Origin: Asterias amurensis
Lineage: Eukaryota > Echinodermata > Asteroidea > Forcipulatida > Asteriidae
Length of the DNA stretch: 64,000 bases
Direction: 5' to 3'
NCBI RefSeq assembly: GCF_032118995.1
Contig: NC_092662.1
Span: 14,521,701-14,585,700, forward strand
Every line of letters starts with the position of its first letter. Positions within the stretch are counted from its first letter, which is position 1. Shown piece by piece: positions 17,818-30,100 of this stretch. The translations under genes and the position numbers were made by a program. Below the pieces are notes generated by a model that saw only the letters and a program-made list of their open reading frames with translations, did not search any database and was not told where the DNA came from.

Positions 17818-20800
17818 ATGAAGGCCATTCGTGTCAACCAATTTGGCGGTCCAGAGGTCCTCAAAATGCAGGGAGATGTCCCAATCCCTCAACCTTCACC
17901 TAACCAGGTCGGTACTGCCTTTTTTGTATGCATATATGATTGCTTACGTAACGTAGTGTGTTGCTGTTATGAGTGAGTGTTGTGTCCCTGAGCAAGACAC
18001 TTAACTATAATTGCTTCTCTCCACCCAGGGGTAAATGGGTACCTGTGAGGGCAGAGATGGTTCTTGTGATTGGTTTAGCCATGTAGCGCATTATGTCGCA
18101 CAGGCTGTATACTCCCCAGGGAGCTGAGATGGTTTAGGGAATTATTTAATGCCCAGTGACATGGGGTAATAATGTCAGAAGCGCTTTAAGACACCCCGTG
18201 AAAAATTCTAAATAAAAACCGTGTATTGTTATTATTATTATGATGGTATTTTGATACTTCTTCTAAAATGGCTTTCGGTATTAAAAAAAAAAAACAGGAC
18301 TACATTTGGAAATACATAATGTAACAATTAAAATTTATAAGGCACTATTCCATCAAGATCAGCACTGGAAAGCAATTAACAATGTAAAAGGCGAGTCTTT
18401 AGGACTTTACGAAACCAGATAGATTCCCTAATGACAGTAAGGAGATTGTTCCAAATCACTGGCCAAGCTTAGACAGTGGCCCTCAAGTAAGTATTGTGCC
18501 CTTCGTTGATAATTGTTGTCTTTCAGGTATTGATTAAAGTACAAGCAGCCGGTGTGAATCCAGTAGAGACGTACATCCGCTCCGGTGTTTATGCCAAACT
18601 ACCGACCCTCCCATGGACCCCTGGGCACGATAGCGCTGGTACTGTGCAGGAAGTGGGGTCAGGGGTCACCAAAGTCAAGGTCAGGATCATTGTTATGGTT
18701 TCATAAGATCATTGATACTATTGATTATGTTAATGAATTTGATTAATTTTTAATATAATTACCACAAACTGCCATTCATAATAGTCTATATATGAAGTAT
18801 GATTTGAATTGCAATTACTCAGATTTTGTTCTTATTTGTTTATGTTCGAAGCATACCGTTGTTCTGGTCATGTTAATGTATTTCATCTGTATATTAGTAC
18901 ATGTATGCATACGCATTGGTGTGAAAATAAAGTGATCTTTTTACTTTATTTATTTGATTTTACACAAATCTTTCTCATACTTTTATCTGCTGCTTAACAC
19001 AGAGGATTCAAACTGCCTCTTGCTACTGCTGGGCAATCTTGCTGGTCTAGTTGGTATGACACTGCTCTAGAATTGCAAAGGTCTTTGGTTCGAATCACAC
19101 CCGAGTAATAGGCCTGTGAATTTTTTTTTTCACAGAATGCACCGGTGTATGTGGGTAAAAGCAATAAATATTATTTCCTTCCTTCCTTCCTGTGAAGTGC
19201 AGCCTCACATACGGAGGAAAAATGCACTGTGTGTTTGCGCATGCGTCCAAGAAAAATAAGCAGGACATGCTGTCGAGTGCGGAAATTTAAAGTGTAAACG
19301 AGTGCAAGTAAAAACTGTTGGATATGGAGAGCTACTTAGATGGATGAGCCTGAAGTGCAAGCTTAAAGGCTTCAAGCGATTTGTACTCGCTGGATCTACT
19401 GCTAGGCTATTCCAGTCCCGGATGGTATGTGGGAAGAAGGAGTTAGTCAACACAGTTGATTTGGTGTGAGGGATGACAAAGCGGGATTTGTGACCTCTTG
19501 TTGCATCCTCAATGCAAGTTTAACATCTGTTTTATCTGGTCCATTAATATTAACGTGGATTTATTCACTTGCATAGCCTGGGGACAGAGTTTTCACCAAA
19601 GGGACAGTATCCGGTTCCTATGCAGAATACACACTGGCAGAGAGTTCATGTGTATTTGGTTTGGATGCCAAGCTAGATTTCAAGCAAGGCGCTGCAATAG
19701 GTATTCCCTATTGGACAGCATACAGGGCTGTTATTCAACAAGCTCACGCTAAGCCAGGCATGACGGTGTTGGTTCACGGAGCTAGTGGCTCGGTATGTTT
19801 TTTAACTTACTCATTCATTGTTTACTCTGACCAACTGTTGTTGAGCTGACATTGTAAATTTTTTAATTTTAAACAGGTACATGTAATGTGTTTTTCTTTT
19901 GTAGATTGAATGTCGTTGCAAATACCAGTAAAAACAAATCCATTTGAGCACTTTAGGTATCATGTCACACTTAAAATTAGTGGCAATAACAGTGTTTGGT
20001 TATAGAAGCCTACAGTAGCTGATAGTACATGTATAAAACATTTTCAGAAACATTTCACTTTGAAGTAATGTGGTTATGTGAACAAATAAGTTGTTATGCC
20101 CCCAAAAAATATTCGCCCCCCAAAAACATTTGCCCCCAAAATAATATATATTTCACATACCGTTCTGGGGTGTTTTTTTTCAGGGATAACTGAAAAACAC
20201 GACAACCTTGTGAAAATAAATTATCACTGGTTAGTTTTATTGTATAAATCTACATTTATATAGAATTAAACCAATCGAATGGTTAAAATACCCAATGGTA
20301 TACTCTGTATTTAATGCTCTGACAAGGGAAAGCTCAGCCAAAATTAGAGACTGAAGGGGTTGAGCAACTTTGTTTTGTAGGGAAGTCAGCAAGTTTTTTA
20401 AGTTCAAAGCTAAGTTACCACACAGTTAGCAAGAAAACTTAGTCACTTGAATTTCATAACAGGTTGGCGTAGCATCAGTTCAAATCAGCCGAGCCTATGG
20501 AATGACTGTTATAGGCACAGCAGGATCAGAGCAAGGGATGAAACTCGTACAAGACATTGGAGCTCATCATGTGTTTAATCACAGGCAAGCTGGATATACG
20601 GACAAGATAATGGTAAGATTATCCTCACCTTCTGCCCTTTTTTTCTTTTCTTTTCTTAAATCTGTACTAAAACTCTCAATTTATAGAATGAAACACTGAG
20701 AGCTCAGCAGTGTCAGTAATTGATATTTCATTTAGTGCCAATGCAAACATTAATATGTATTAAATTGTTGCGGTACCCACTGCTAAGGGTTCAAACTGCC

Positions 20801-23800
20801 TCTAGCCACCGGTCTAGCTCAGTGAGTGGTCTAGTGGTAAGACATCTGCTCTAGCAATGCAAAGGTTGTGGGTTCAAAACCCACCTGAGTGATTTGCCTG
20901 TAGTTTCTGTTCACGGAACTCGAGAAATTACTTAGGATACAGGTTTCACCACGCATCATCGAGTTCATTTCCCGCCTACATTTCCCGCCTTTGTGTATCA
21001 CCGCTGATCCACCGCCTAGTACTTAAGCAGCATGCAGCATCAGAGTCCAGCATTCTCCAGAAGACGATCAGAGCATACTGATCGAAACGTCAAGTTAACC
21101 CAACGGTTCTTTTCAGAACCACCCCAACTCACTTAGAGATTGTTATTACATGGTGTTACCGCAAACTCTTCCATATTTTATCTCCACCATGCAAAGTTTC
21201 AAATCCTACTTAGGATACAGTTCTTAATACACCTCAGTGTAAATATAAAAGTATTTAATCTTTTTATGTGAGTAAAAGGGTCACCAAATGTTCATTTGCA
21301 GGTAGCATTGTCTAAGTGAAAGTGGAGAAATAGTATTAAAAACATTATCACATTAAACATCTAAAAATACCCAATCGCAGTCCAGATTTCAAATGGCGAT
21401 CTCCACGCTTAGTTAAGCCACTGGACACACCGCTGATGTATGTTATTATTATTTTGAATTATTTGACTAATTAAGATGAGCAAAACAAAACTACAAATGA
21501 GCAAGTACAAAAAGATAAATAAGGAAGGTCACCAAAAGTCACAAATAAGGGAATCAATGTGTGGTGAAGAGGTTTTCAACCAGTGGTTTATTCCCAACGA
21601 GGCCTGGTTCTTGATAATTTTACCGAGACAAAGTGTCACGCCCATGTTTAAACACTCTTTACTGGTCATAAACAAAGGTTTATACACACCCTTGTGACTG
21701 CTCTCCACTAATAGGAATAGCGAAACTGTCTGAGATATTTATGAATGAAGGTTTTTGATACTCTACAAACTTACCCTGTCTTTACCGTGTTCTGCCTCCT
21801 TAATACTGTTGTTGGTTGTAGCTTGGTTGGAGCATGGAGCAATGGTCGGAGACGGTGTAGCTGGCTCAAATATATTATCAAAGCTAACTTATGTTGAATA
21901 ATTGTACAGTGTAGATTGAGGTATCTGCCTACCCTAAACAGAGGCAACACCTAAACCTGCAGACAGGGCTAAAACTTAGGTACTTGTGTCCACTCTAGTA
22001 GTCTTGAAGAGAGTTGAGAGAGAGTGTGTGGTGCACACCCAGCTATATCTGTCTTGCCTCAGTGACCTGCTGCCTGACCATGCATGACAATAACAATAGG
22101 CTACTGCCCTGGGAATAAATAAAGGGGACTTGGGGTGGTCACTGGTTCTGGCCCAACTATAGAACCATCCCAACTGTGGTTTGGGATTAGTATCAACTTG
22201 AGTGTTACAATTGGGACTGCCCAACTACAGATGGCCCAACTATAGCTGGGACTGGGATTGCCCAATTGTGGTAGTGACCACTAAATATTTTTTGATCCTC
22301 TGAAGTTTCTCCCGGCTTGCATTTTGGCTCATAAGTGATACAAACACTGGTTTTTTTGTTACCAATGTATTTTTGACAATGTACATGTATATAATAATAA
22401 TAATTTCTAATTTGATGTCCTTTTCTTTGTTAACTTCTACTTGATGTAATTTTTTTAACATATTATGATGTTGACATGTGCAATTCAGTTTTTAACTGCG
22501 AGATATGTTTTAATAAACCACTTTTGAGTTGAATTGAATTGAATTGAATATTTTTGATGAGAAATGTCAAACTTTTATCTGAATTCTGACTTCTTCTTTT
22601 TTGGCAAAGGGTATAACATTCACTTGTTTGTTATCTACATGATCTAGTGTATTAGTAGGGTAAAGTCATACTGTTAGGTGGAAAGTGCACGATCATGAAC
22701 ACGACGTCCTCTATTTACAAGTGAAAAAAAGTGCAAGTTTTGTCAAGTATTCCATGGACAGCGTGCAAAATGAGTACCTTTATTAAAATAGACATCACCC
22801 CTTATTGGAATGATCAGTTTCTCTCACCCTACACAACTACTGGAACTAAATATTGAATGATCGGTTATCAATCTCTTATTGATGTTTGCAGGAAGCGACA
22901 GGCGGCAGAGGGGTAGATGTTGTGATTGAGATGCTGGCAAACGTCAATCTACAAAAAGATCTGGAAATGTTGGCATTGGGCGGAACTGTGGCTGTAAGTT
23001 TCAATATAATTAATATGACAGAATGTTTCTGTAGTGGCCATTTTCAAAGCGCTAGTTAAAATGGTAAGCAATATTCTTGCTAACTATCGCAAAAAGAATG
23101 AGCTTAAGCATAGTAGATGTATTTCACAGTTTGGCATGAAATTTTAGGCGACCGGCTGGCGTGTTCACCATAGATTTGCATTGTTAATCAAAAAAATGTC
23201 ATCAAACCACCACTTTTCATTCGTTATAAAATAAATTAGTATCCAATTTAGTTGAATGAGATATTCCTTTTGGAAAAGATGAGTGGAAAATGGTGGCAGG
23301 AGATGAAAATCTTTTTGTTACACCATTCACTGACATATAGCAAGCATCGAAAGGTTAGCATGTCTTTTCGTGTGCTAAAAGTTAACACCGCTATGAAATG
23401 GAAACTTGCCCAGTAAGCAATGTTTTCCCAAGTACCAGGCCGTGACGTTGCAATAGAACGGTCTAAAGAGTTGAAACTAAATAGAATTTGCTTTGGTTTT
23501 TTATGCTCATCGTCAGGTTGTTGGTAATCGAGGGAGTATTGAGATTAATCCCAGGCTCACCATGTTGAAGGAAGCCTCCATCATTGGAGTCATGGCTGGA
23601 GTGTTGAAGGAGGTTAGTTAGTCCAAGGGCCAAGACCAGGGGCCAATTTCATAGAGCTGCTTAAGCAAAAAATTTGCTTAAGCACGAAAATAGCTTGCTT
23701 GTTTTACACATGTTACTGGCAAAAATGTTATGCCACATACATTGCTTGTGACTGGTATTTAGCTGTTGTTTACTTAGCATAACAATTGAGTGGAGTCTTA

Positions 23801-25012
23801 CTTGTAATCTGATTTTACTAAGCAAATCTTTTTTGGCTTAAGCACAATTTTTTGCTTAGGCAGCTCTATGAAATTGGGCCCTGCCAAGCAATTTACAGGC
23901 AACCAGTTCGAGTTCACAAAGAGTTAAGACTAGTCTTATCTCGAGTTAGGGCAAGTTACTCATCCTAATTTAGGACTAGCCCGAGTTAGGGCAAGTTACT
24001 CGTCCTAATTTAGGACTAGCCTGAGTTAGGGCAAGTTACTCGTCCTAATTTAGGACTAGCCTGAGTTAGGGCAAGTTACTTGTCCTAATTTAGGACTAGC
24101 CTGAGTTAGGGCAAGTTACTCGTCCTAATTTAGGACTAGCCTGAATTAATGTAGTTTTAGAATAGGAGGTTACAGGCCTTGAGTTTTATTCTTAAAGGAA
24201 CACGTTGCCTTGGATCGGTCGAGTTGGTCTTTGAAAAGCGTTCTGTAACAATTTGTTATAAAATGCATATGGATAGAAAGATGTTGTAAAAGTAGAATAC
24301 AATGATCTACACAAATATGCCTCGAAATTGCGTGGTTTTCTTTTTACCTCGTCGACTTACACGGTCGGCCATTTATCGGAGTCAAATTTTTGACTCGCAT
24401 AAATGGCCGACCGTGTTAGTTCGTGACGTAAAAGGAAAACTGCAATTTTTAGTGATACTTGTGTGGATCTATATATTCTACTTTTACAACATCTTTCGAC
24501 CCATATGCATTTCATAACAAACGGTTTCAAACGCTTTTTATAGACCAACTCGTCCGATCCAAGGCAACGTGTTCCTTTAAAGTGGCACGGCAATGTTCCT
24601 CTGGTAAAGGCCACTTCTATGAGGAAAATTGATGGCTCATTGAATGCCGGTTTGTTAATCCAGAGGTCGAGGTCTTGCACCAGTCAATTTTTCTTTTTTA
24701 GGCATGATTGTCTTCCTACTTTAAAGTCTGATTTCCGATTTTTTTCGCTCTTGAAACGATCTGAATTTTTATTTATTATAGCCTGAAATGTTCTCTTGGA
24801 CCAAATATGATGCCTGCTTTTTTCAAACCCAAAACTATTTATTATTACAGGCGGATTTCAACGAAGCATCTTCAGCTATTCTCGCTGGCATTGAGAGCGG
24901 TTGGTTAAAACCCTTCGTAGGAAAAGAATATCCTCTCCAAGATGCTTCAGTAGCTCATGATGACATCATCAAGACAACGTCAGCTCAAGGAAGAATGGTT
25001 CTTATCCCGTAA
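17818..25012 (+). CDS. CRYZ: Zeta-crystallin / NADPH:quinone oxidoreductase
   Basis: Cytosolic medium-chain dehydrogenase/reductase that reduces quinones one electron at a time with NADPH; the vertebrate protein also binds AU-rich RNA. Exons 17818-17907, 18527-18679, 19577-19792, 20463-20612, 22892-22993, 23517-23612 and 24851-25012 (stop TAA 25010-25012) are all phase 0 and give 322 aa; human CRYZ is about 329. Diagnostic stretches are [45 protein letters not shown], the Rossmann glycine motif [40 protein letters not shown] and [13 protein letters not shown]. No structural zinc-site cysteines are seen, as expected for the quinone reductase branch. The start is the Met before [10 protein letters not shown]; a longer start at 17713 is possible. 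Confidence 0.96.
17966..18237 (+). repeat. SINE, body type a, head missing, CRYZ intron 1
   Basis: From TGTTGTGTCCCTGAGCAAGA through GGGGTAAATGGGTACCTGTG, CAGGCTGTATACTCCCCAGG and GCGCTTTAAGACACC to a TTATTATTATTA tail at 18226-18240. The tRNA-like head is absent. Confidence 0.75.
18305..18480 (-). mobile_element. LINE 3' end fragment, CRYZ intron 1
   Basis: Minus-strand relative of 10630-10812: GGAACAATCTCCTTACTGTC, then the AAGGCACTATTCCATCAAGA tail. It ends about 46 bp before CRYZ exon 2. Confidence 0.55.
19035..19195 (+). repeat. S2-type tRNA-like SINE, CRYZ intron 2
   Basis: GGTCTAGTTGGTATGACACT A-box, GGTTCGAATCACA B-box, GAGTAATAGGCCTGTGA, then a tail ending in repeated CCTT at 19179-19191. 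Confidence 0.7.
19205..19500 (-). mobile_element. LINE reverse transcriptase C-terminal fragment
   Basis: The minus strand encodes [20 protein letters not shown] then [14 protein letters not shown], the typical N-S-F-F-P-x-T-I-R-x-W-N-x-L motif at the end of non-LTR reverse transcriptases. Immediately upstream of CRYZ exon 3, abutting an S2 SINE. Confidence 0.7.
19950..20260 (-). mobile_element. E-family fragment, CRYZ intron 3
   Basis: CACACTTAAAATTAGTGGCA, AGAAACATTTCACTTTGAAG and CATTTATATAGAATTAAACC parallel the copy at 41293-41660. Degenerate and partly rearranged. Confidence 0.4.
20795..20945 (+). repeat. S2-type tRNA-like SINE, CRYZ intron 4
   Basis: Contains AGTGGTCTAGTGGTAAGACA, GGGTTCAAAACCCACC and TGCCTGTAGTTTCTG. 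The perfect T-arm could tempt a tRNA call, but the acceptor stem does not pair. Confidence 0.65.
20940..21187. mobile_element. G-family hairpin element, CRYZ intron 4
   Basis: Right arm CATGGTGTTACCGCAAACTC with AACGGTTCTTTTCAGAACCA. Contains CAGAGCATACTGATCGAAAC as in the copy at 25463-25720. The left arm is lost. Confidence 0.6.
21555..21750. mobile_element. Copy of the 13.3-kb composite, CRYZ intron 4
   Basis: GAAGAGGTTTTCAACCAGTG and CCCAACGAGGCCTGGTTCTT joined directly to CGCCCATGTTTAAACACTC and GAATAGCGAAACTGTCTGAG. This is an internally deleted version of 13270-13840. Confidence 0.6.
21760..22890. other. Remainder of CRYZ intron 4
   Basis: No exon or clear element seen. It holds repeated GCCCAACTATAG/TGGGAC words at 22150-22265 and an AATAAACC followed by four TTGAA units at 22513-22552, which looks like the 3' tail of a retroposon. 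Confidence 0.4.
23639..23882. mobile_element. C-family element, well preserved, CRYZ intron 6
   Basis: About 244 bp; left GGGGCCAATTTCATAGAGCT, right AGCTCTATGAAATTGGGCCC, with paired GCTTAAGCA words inside. This is the clearest copy and defines the C-family ends. Confidence 0.85.
23906..24150. repeat. Tandem array from an F-family hairpin
   Basis: Starts as an F element (GTTCACAAAGAGTTAAGACT), then a 40-bp unit (TTAGGACTAGCCTGAGTTAG plus GGCAAGTTACTCGTCCTAAT) repeats about five times with few differences. The end of the element beyond the array is missing. Confidence 0.85.
24196..24576 (+). mobile_element. B-family MITE, CRYZ intron 6
   Basis: 381 bp with TTAA at 24192-24195 and 24577-24580; central hairpin CACGGTCGGCCATTTAT around TTTTTGACTC. 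It ends about 275 bp before CRYZ exon 7. Confidence 0.9.
24640..24702 (+). repeat. S3-type SINE fragment
   Basis: GCCGGTTTGTTAATCCAGAG, then GTCTTGCACCAGTCAATTTT, parallel to the intact S3 copy at 30916-31025. Confidence 0.5.
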
Positions 25013-25049
25013 AGGGCTGAAAGAGTATCTCCAGTTTCTCAAACCTTAA

Positions 25050-25424
25050 AGGCACTGGACACCTTTGGAAACTGTCAAAGACCAGTCTTCTCACTTAGTG
25101 TATCCCAACATATGCATAAAAAAAAAACCTGTGAAAATTTGAGCTCAATTGGTCATCGAAGTTGCAAGATAATAATGAAAGAAAAAACATCCTTCTCACA
25201 TCAAAATGTTTGCTTTCAAATGCTTGATTTTGAGACCTCAAAATTTAATTCTGAGGTCTCAAAATCAAATTCGTGGAAAAATCATTCTTTTCAAAAACTA
25301 TGTCAGTGCAGAGGGAGCCGTTTCTTACAATGTTTTATACTATCAACCTCTTTCCATTACCTGTTACCAAAAGGTTTTATGCGAATAATTATTTGGAGTA
25401 ATTTAACAATAGTTTCCACTGCCT
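25050..25424 (+). mobile_element. A-family MITE in the CRYZ 3' UTR
   Basis: 375 bp between TTAA at 25046-25049 and 25425-25428, beginning only 37 bp after the CRYZ stop codon. The CRYZ mRNA very probably carries it, or ends inside it. Confidence 0.88.
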
Positions 25425-25462
25425 TTAAGGAATGGCAAATATGATTTGAAACTTTTGGAGTG

Positions 25463-25720
25463 AGGTTTTTTCGCGGTAGCACCATGTTGTAAATCTCTTT
25501 TGAGTAGTGGTGGTGCCGAGAAAAACCGGTGGTTGACAACTCAATTTTTATTTGTATGCTCTGATCGTCTTCAGGAAAAGCCGTTCAGAGCATACTGATC
25601 GAAACGTTGACTTGTCAACCACCGGTTTTTCTCAGAACCAACACTTCTCAAAAGAGAATTACACATACATGTAGTGCTACCACAAACCTTACTTGATTAT
25701 ACTCCCATCATGTAGAGTTT
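25463..25720. mobile_element. G-family hairpin element
   Basis: Left TTCGCGGTAGCACCATGTTG, right CATGTAGTGCTACCACAAAC. Inner arms CCGGTGGTTGACAACTCA and TTGTCAACCACCGG surround paired TCTGATCGTCTTCAGGAAAA / GAGCATACTGATCGAAACG. Confidence 0.72.
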
Positions 25721-25759
25721 CAAATCTTACTCAAGTATTTTTTGATATTTTTTTAAAAT

Positions 25760-26200
25760 GAAATATCGCCCAATTCACAAGGCCGTAGGGCCACTGTTAA
25801 GGCGAGTGCTACACTTGACTTATTTGGGCTATCGAACAATATCAGCTTCCAAAAGGGGGAATACCACCTACTCCTGGGGCTGGAACAGGGTTACCCCCTT
25901 CACAGTCCGTAAGGATTTAGGCTTGGGTATCACCCACTAGGAGCCACCTACTCATGGGGCTGAAACAGGGTTACCCCCTTCACAGTGTGTAAGGATGTAG
26001 GCATGGGTATCATCCACTAGGAGCCACCTACTCCTAGGGCTGAAACAGGGTTACCCCCTTCACAGTCTGTAAGGATGTAGGCATGGGTATCATCCACTAG
26101 GAGCCACCTACTCCTAGGGCTGAAACAGGGTTACCCCCTTCACAGTCCATAAGGATGTAGGCATGGGTATCATCCACTAGGAGCCTACTAGCTGGTAGGG
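25760..26200. repeat. 78-bp tandem array derived from SINE body b
   Basis: About four and a half copies of a unit containing GCCACCTACTCCTAGGGCTG, ACAGGGTTACCCCCTTCACA and TGGGTATCATCCACTAGGAG. A single copy of this unit, reverse oriented, forms the 3' half of SINE body b (for example 62230-62330). 25760-25850 is the unexpanded SINE end. Confidence 0.88.
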
Positions 26201-26658
26201 CAGAACGCACTACCTTCCCAACTTAAAACAGAGGTGGTTCTGAGAAGAACCGTTAGTAAGGTAAAAGCCAGCCGTAGTATAGATACATGATGCGCAAGTA
26301 AAGTACAAAATGTTGCATGTCTAGAGCAAATCTGATTTAATCAAATATTTTTCTCTGAAAGTTTCAAAATATACAAACACTTTTGTATCATTATTAGTCA
26401 TTTTCTATACAATTCTTTTTGTAACAATAATTGATTGTAATTGTTAAAAACTTATCTTTAAAACCTAATGAATAGGACGCAATTTAATTGTGATAGTTTT
26501 ATAAAATAAAACATCTTGCATGAATACCATTAAAGTGGACGTAATATGTGTACAAAATATTATCACTTCAGATTGTACTACAGATGACAAATTTCAAATT
26601 AAAGCAACATTAATCAAGTAATAAAATCATTAATGTGATCTTTATATGACAAATTATT

Positions 26659-27077
26659 GGGCCCAATTTCATAGCGCTGAATATCCCACGCAAAGAATCC
26701 GCTATTACGGAAGCAGTGAATTCCAGGCTTACGTCAAGCGTGTTTCACAGTTTAGCAGGGAGTGTTTACTTGTGCGCGGGCATACACCACAGGCATTCTT
26801 TGTTTACTAGCGCAGAAATTTGGCGCTGGTACGGTAAGCGGAGAATGGGGATCGTAAGTGCAGAATTCGGCAGTAAGCAGAGTCATGTCCCAGGGCTTAA
26901 TGTCATAAAGCCACTTAGCAGAAAATACTGCTTAACAAATTTCTTTGCTAAGCAACAAATGAGTGAGGCACCAGTTTCAAACTGAATGTAATTTTGGCTG
27001 GTGTAATAGTTCTGCTAAGCAATTCTATATTGTGCTTAGCATGTTTATGTGCTTACAAGCTTTGTGAAATTGGGCCC
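26659..27077. mobile_element. Two abutting C-family elements
   Basis: GGGCCCAATTTCATAGCGCT at the left, a second start GGGCTTAATGTCATAAAGCC near 26892, and GTGAAATTGGGCCC at the right. It lies between the convergent ends of CRYZ and the ARM/FN3 gene, about 75 bp from the latter's stop. Confidence 0.68.
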
Positions 27078-27150
27078 AGATCTCGTGGTGAACTTTTGAT
27101 GAATAACCCCTGGCTTCCCCACCTTCTTGAAGATTCTATTCCAAGTTTAC

Positions 27151-30100
27151 TCAGCTGACGATGTCAGGCACTGTTGTTGAAGATATTGTGTTACTTGTCT
27201 TGGCTCGACCGACCGATACAGTTCTGTAAAAAAGACAAACAAAAACACAATGTAGTGTGGACATCTTATGATGCTTGTTTGATTGCTCAATGGAACAAAG
27301 GTCCCTACGAGGAGATTCTCTCGAAAAGGGAAAAATAGAGCATCAATGATCACAACCCAATAATTTCCCCTTCCCCCCCCCTATGAGATTTAAAACAAAA
27401 ACATGAATGGTTAAATGGCATCTAATGATGTCTTTTCCACTGCTCCCCCTCCTATCAACTGAAATTTTGTACTAAACTTTGCCCCTGGGGTCGATTTCAC
27501 AAAGAGTTAGGACTAGTCCTAACTTAGGCTAGTCCTAGGAGATATACAAATTGCATGGATAATCCTAAGTTAGGACGAGTAACTGGTCCTACCTCGAGAT
27601 AAGACTAGTCCTATCTCTTTGTGAAATCCACCCCTGTTCCCCTAAGAAAATGCCTTGGGACGCCACTGTTTGTAACCAAATCTGTGTGTAAATCCACCAC
27701 TTCAATTATTAAAAAAAATATACACAGAAAGTCAAGTCGAGCATCAATGGTTCCATTTCACCACTACAGATAAGACAACTCATTATCAATGTGATGTTTT
27801 GTGTACAATTGAAACATCAAAAACAATACTATAAAGAAACCAGTAGCTGCGCCATTCCCTACACCACCTTAAGATTGCCATTTTAGCAGAGAGCATTCAG
27901 AGACTGGTTTGAAATGGAAGCTGCTGAATTTAACTTGGTCTCTTGTTATCAAAGTCTTATATAGCGCACATATCTACCAACAGGGTACTCAAGGCGCTGG
28001 GTATACAAGTGCTCAGAAAGATAGGTAATATTGCAGTGATGAATTCTGAGACCCTATTATTTAGCACCTTATAAGGGTTTAAAAGGTGATTCAGCACATT
28101 TAACAGCCACAGCCAGGAGCCCGGAGCAAACCCCTTCTCTTTTTGATAAGTGCACTGGGTTCTTTTACATGCGTTACACAACACATGGGACCAACGGCTT
28201 TACGTCCCATTTGAAGGACGAAGCAATCGTGAAGTGTCTTTCTTAAGGACACAAGTGTCGCGGCTGGGGATTCAAACCCACACTCTGCTGATCAGAAACA
28301 CCAGAGTTTGAATTTGGTGCTCTTAACCGCTCAGCCACAACACTTCCACAATCATTCATTGCATTTGATGAAGTAGTTATTGCTATGAAAGCTCATGCTT
28401 TTTGTGATTAGAAGCAGTCTTCATGTGCTACCACTACCCCCTTGTTTTATGTACCAGACTGGGGTTGTTATTGCAAAGGGGATAAGTTAACTACTTACAT
28501 ATCATTCCTATGTGAATATTTCAATGCAATTGTCTGTTTGGGCGTGGTCCTTCCATCTCCTTCACCATCAGGCCCACAGTCTTGACATAAAACTCCCGTC
28601 TTACGCTCCATTGTCATCTGAGCCAAGGTATCGAGTTTCTTGGAATATGCACCTACAACAAAAATAAAGTCAATATTAAAATTGGGAAAAAAATTGAGTA
28701 AGAAACGATCGGAGGATGCAGACTGTACTGCAGTAAGGCTGCAACTAAATATGCCGTTTTTGTGTTAGATTTGAATATTGCCTGGTACAATGACGTGCTT
28801 GATCACAAGTTACCATTTAAATTTGAAGACTAATACAGTTGCTATGACATATGATTTGGGGCAAGCTTTTGCGTACTTGGGTAATAGATGGTGATCATTC
28901 ATACACAAATTTGAATGAATGTGCTGGCAACATGGTACCAGTGTTTTCTTATGGCGGTTGCTATACAAAAGCTTACCCAGAACCGCGTGACATAGCAACC
29001 TGTTTCTATAGTATGAGGATTCCAAAAGTAACCAGTTTTACCTCGAGAATAATTATTTTTTGAATCCATGACAAGTTTCAGACATAAGCACACAATGAAA
29101 GTATAGTTACGGTCGCCTATTCCAAAGCCGCATTGGGGCAAAGTTGGCAATTGATTAGCTCATGTCAGGCAGGGGATCACCCAAGGATGTGGTTTAGCGA
29201 CCATGCCAGTAAACGAGGCTCAAGTAAAATTCACTGGCCGAAACAATATCAGAGAGCTACGCGAATACAGGACAGTAAACAAAACAGTTCCTGGCGTTGC
29301 TACGTCTCTTGAAAATTCATCTTCTTAAAATATACAGCCCTCATGTTCTTTTCAAGTAATGGAACTTAGTCTTTGTAAATTTATCAACATTACTTGACTG
29401 TTATAAAGTATTCAATTTAAAAAAAGAATTACAATGAATTTTGTTTGTAGTTTTTAAAGTCACCCATCTTGATACCAAGCCTAACTGATCCAACAAGTCA
29501 GTTACTGTTTGGTTGGAACAACAGCCTTGTCACACCGCGGTTCAACTGACCATGCGAAAGACACTCAACCAATGACCAAAGCTCAAGCATGCTTCTGGTT
29601 GGGGTCGCCAAAACTCACTCCAGATGAGAACACTGGGGCTGACTCGGGGGAAGCAAATCGAACTCACCCACATAAACTGGCTCACAAATGTTAAGCAACA
29701 AATGTGAAAAAACAACCTACTTACTTTTGTCGTACAAGTTAGTGCTAGTGGTACCGCGTTGCACGGGTGGTTGCCCTGGGAGGTTGGTCGGCTGAGTCCG
29801 GAACTGTGTTGGGATAAACTGGTACCTGTTGGCGATGACCGGTTTACTCGACGGAAACTCTGGCTCGTACTGGAAAGCTCCTGGGTAACTGGCTAGCTTG
29901 GCTAAGTTCTTCTTGAGAGATGGTCTAAATAAACGTAATAATATGTTAACTTTGGTTTTTAGCCATATTCACTGATGTATGTTAGCACTGTATCCCGAGT
30001 TCTGTGAAAAAACCACAGGCATTTTACTGGGATTCAAACCCACGACCTTTGCAATTCTAGAGCAGTGTCATACCAACTAGACCACTGCAAGGTTGCCCTG

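Noticed and set aside
20812-20886. Candidate tRNA gene
   Set aside because: Good A- and B-box words but no acceptor-stem pairing, and the flanks match other S2 SINE copies.
23937-24146. CRISPR-like direct repeats
   Set aside because: The 40-bp units are contiguous without unique spacers and derive from an F hairpin in an animal intron.
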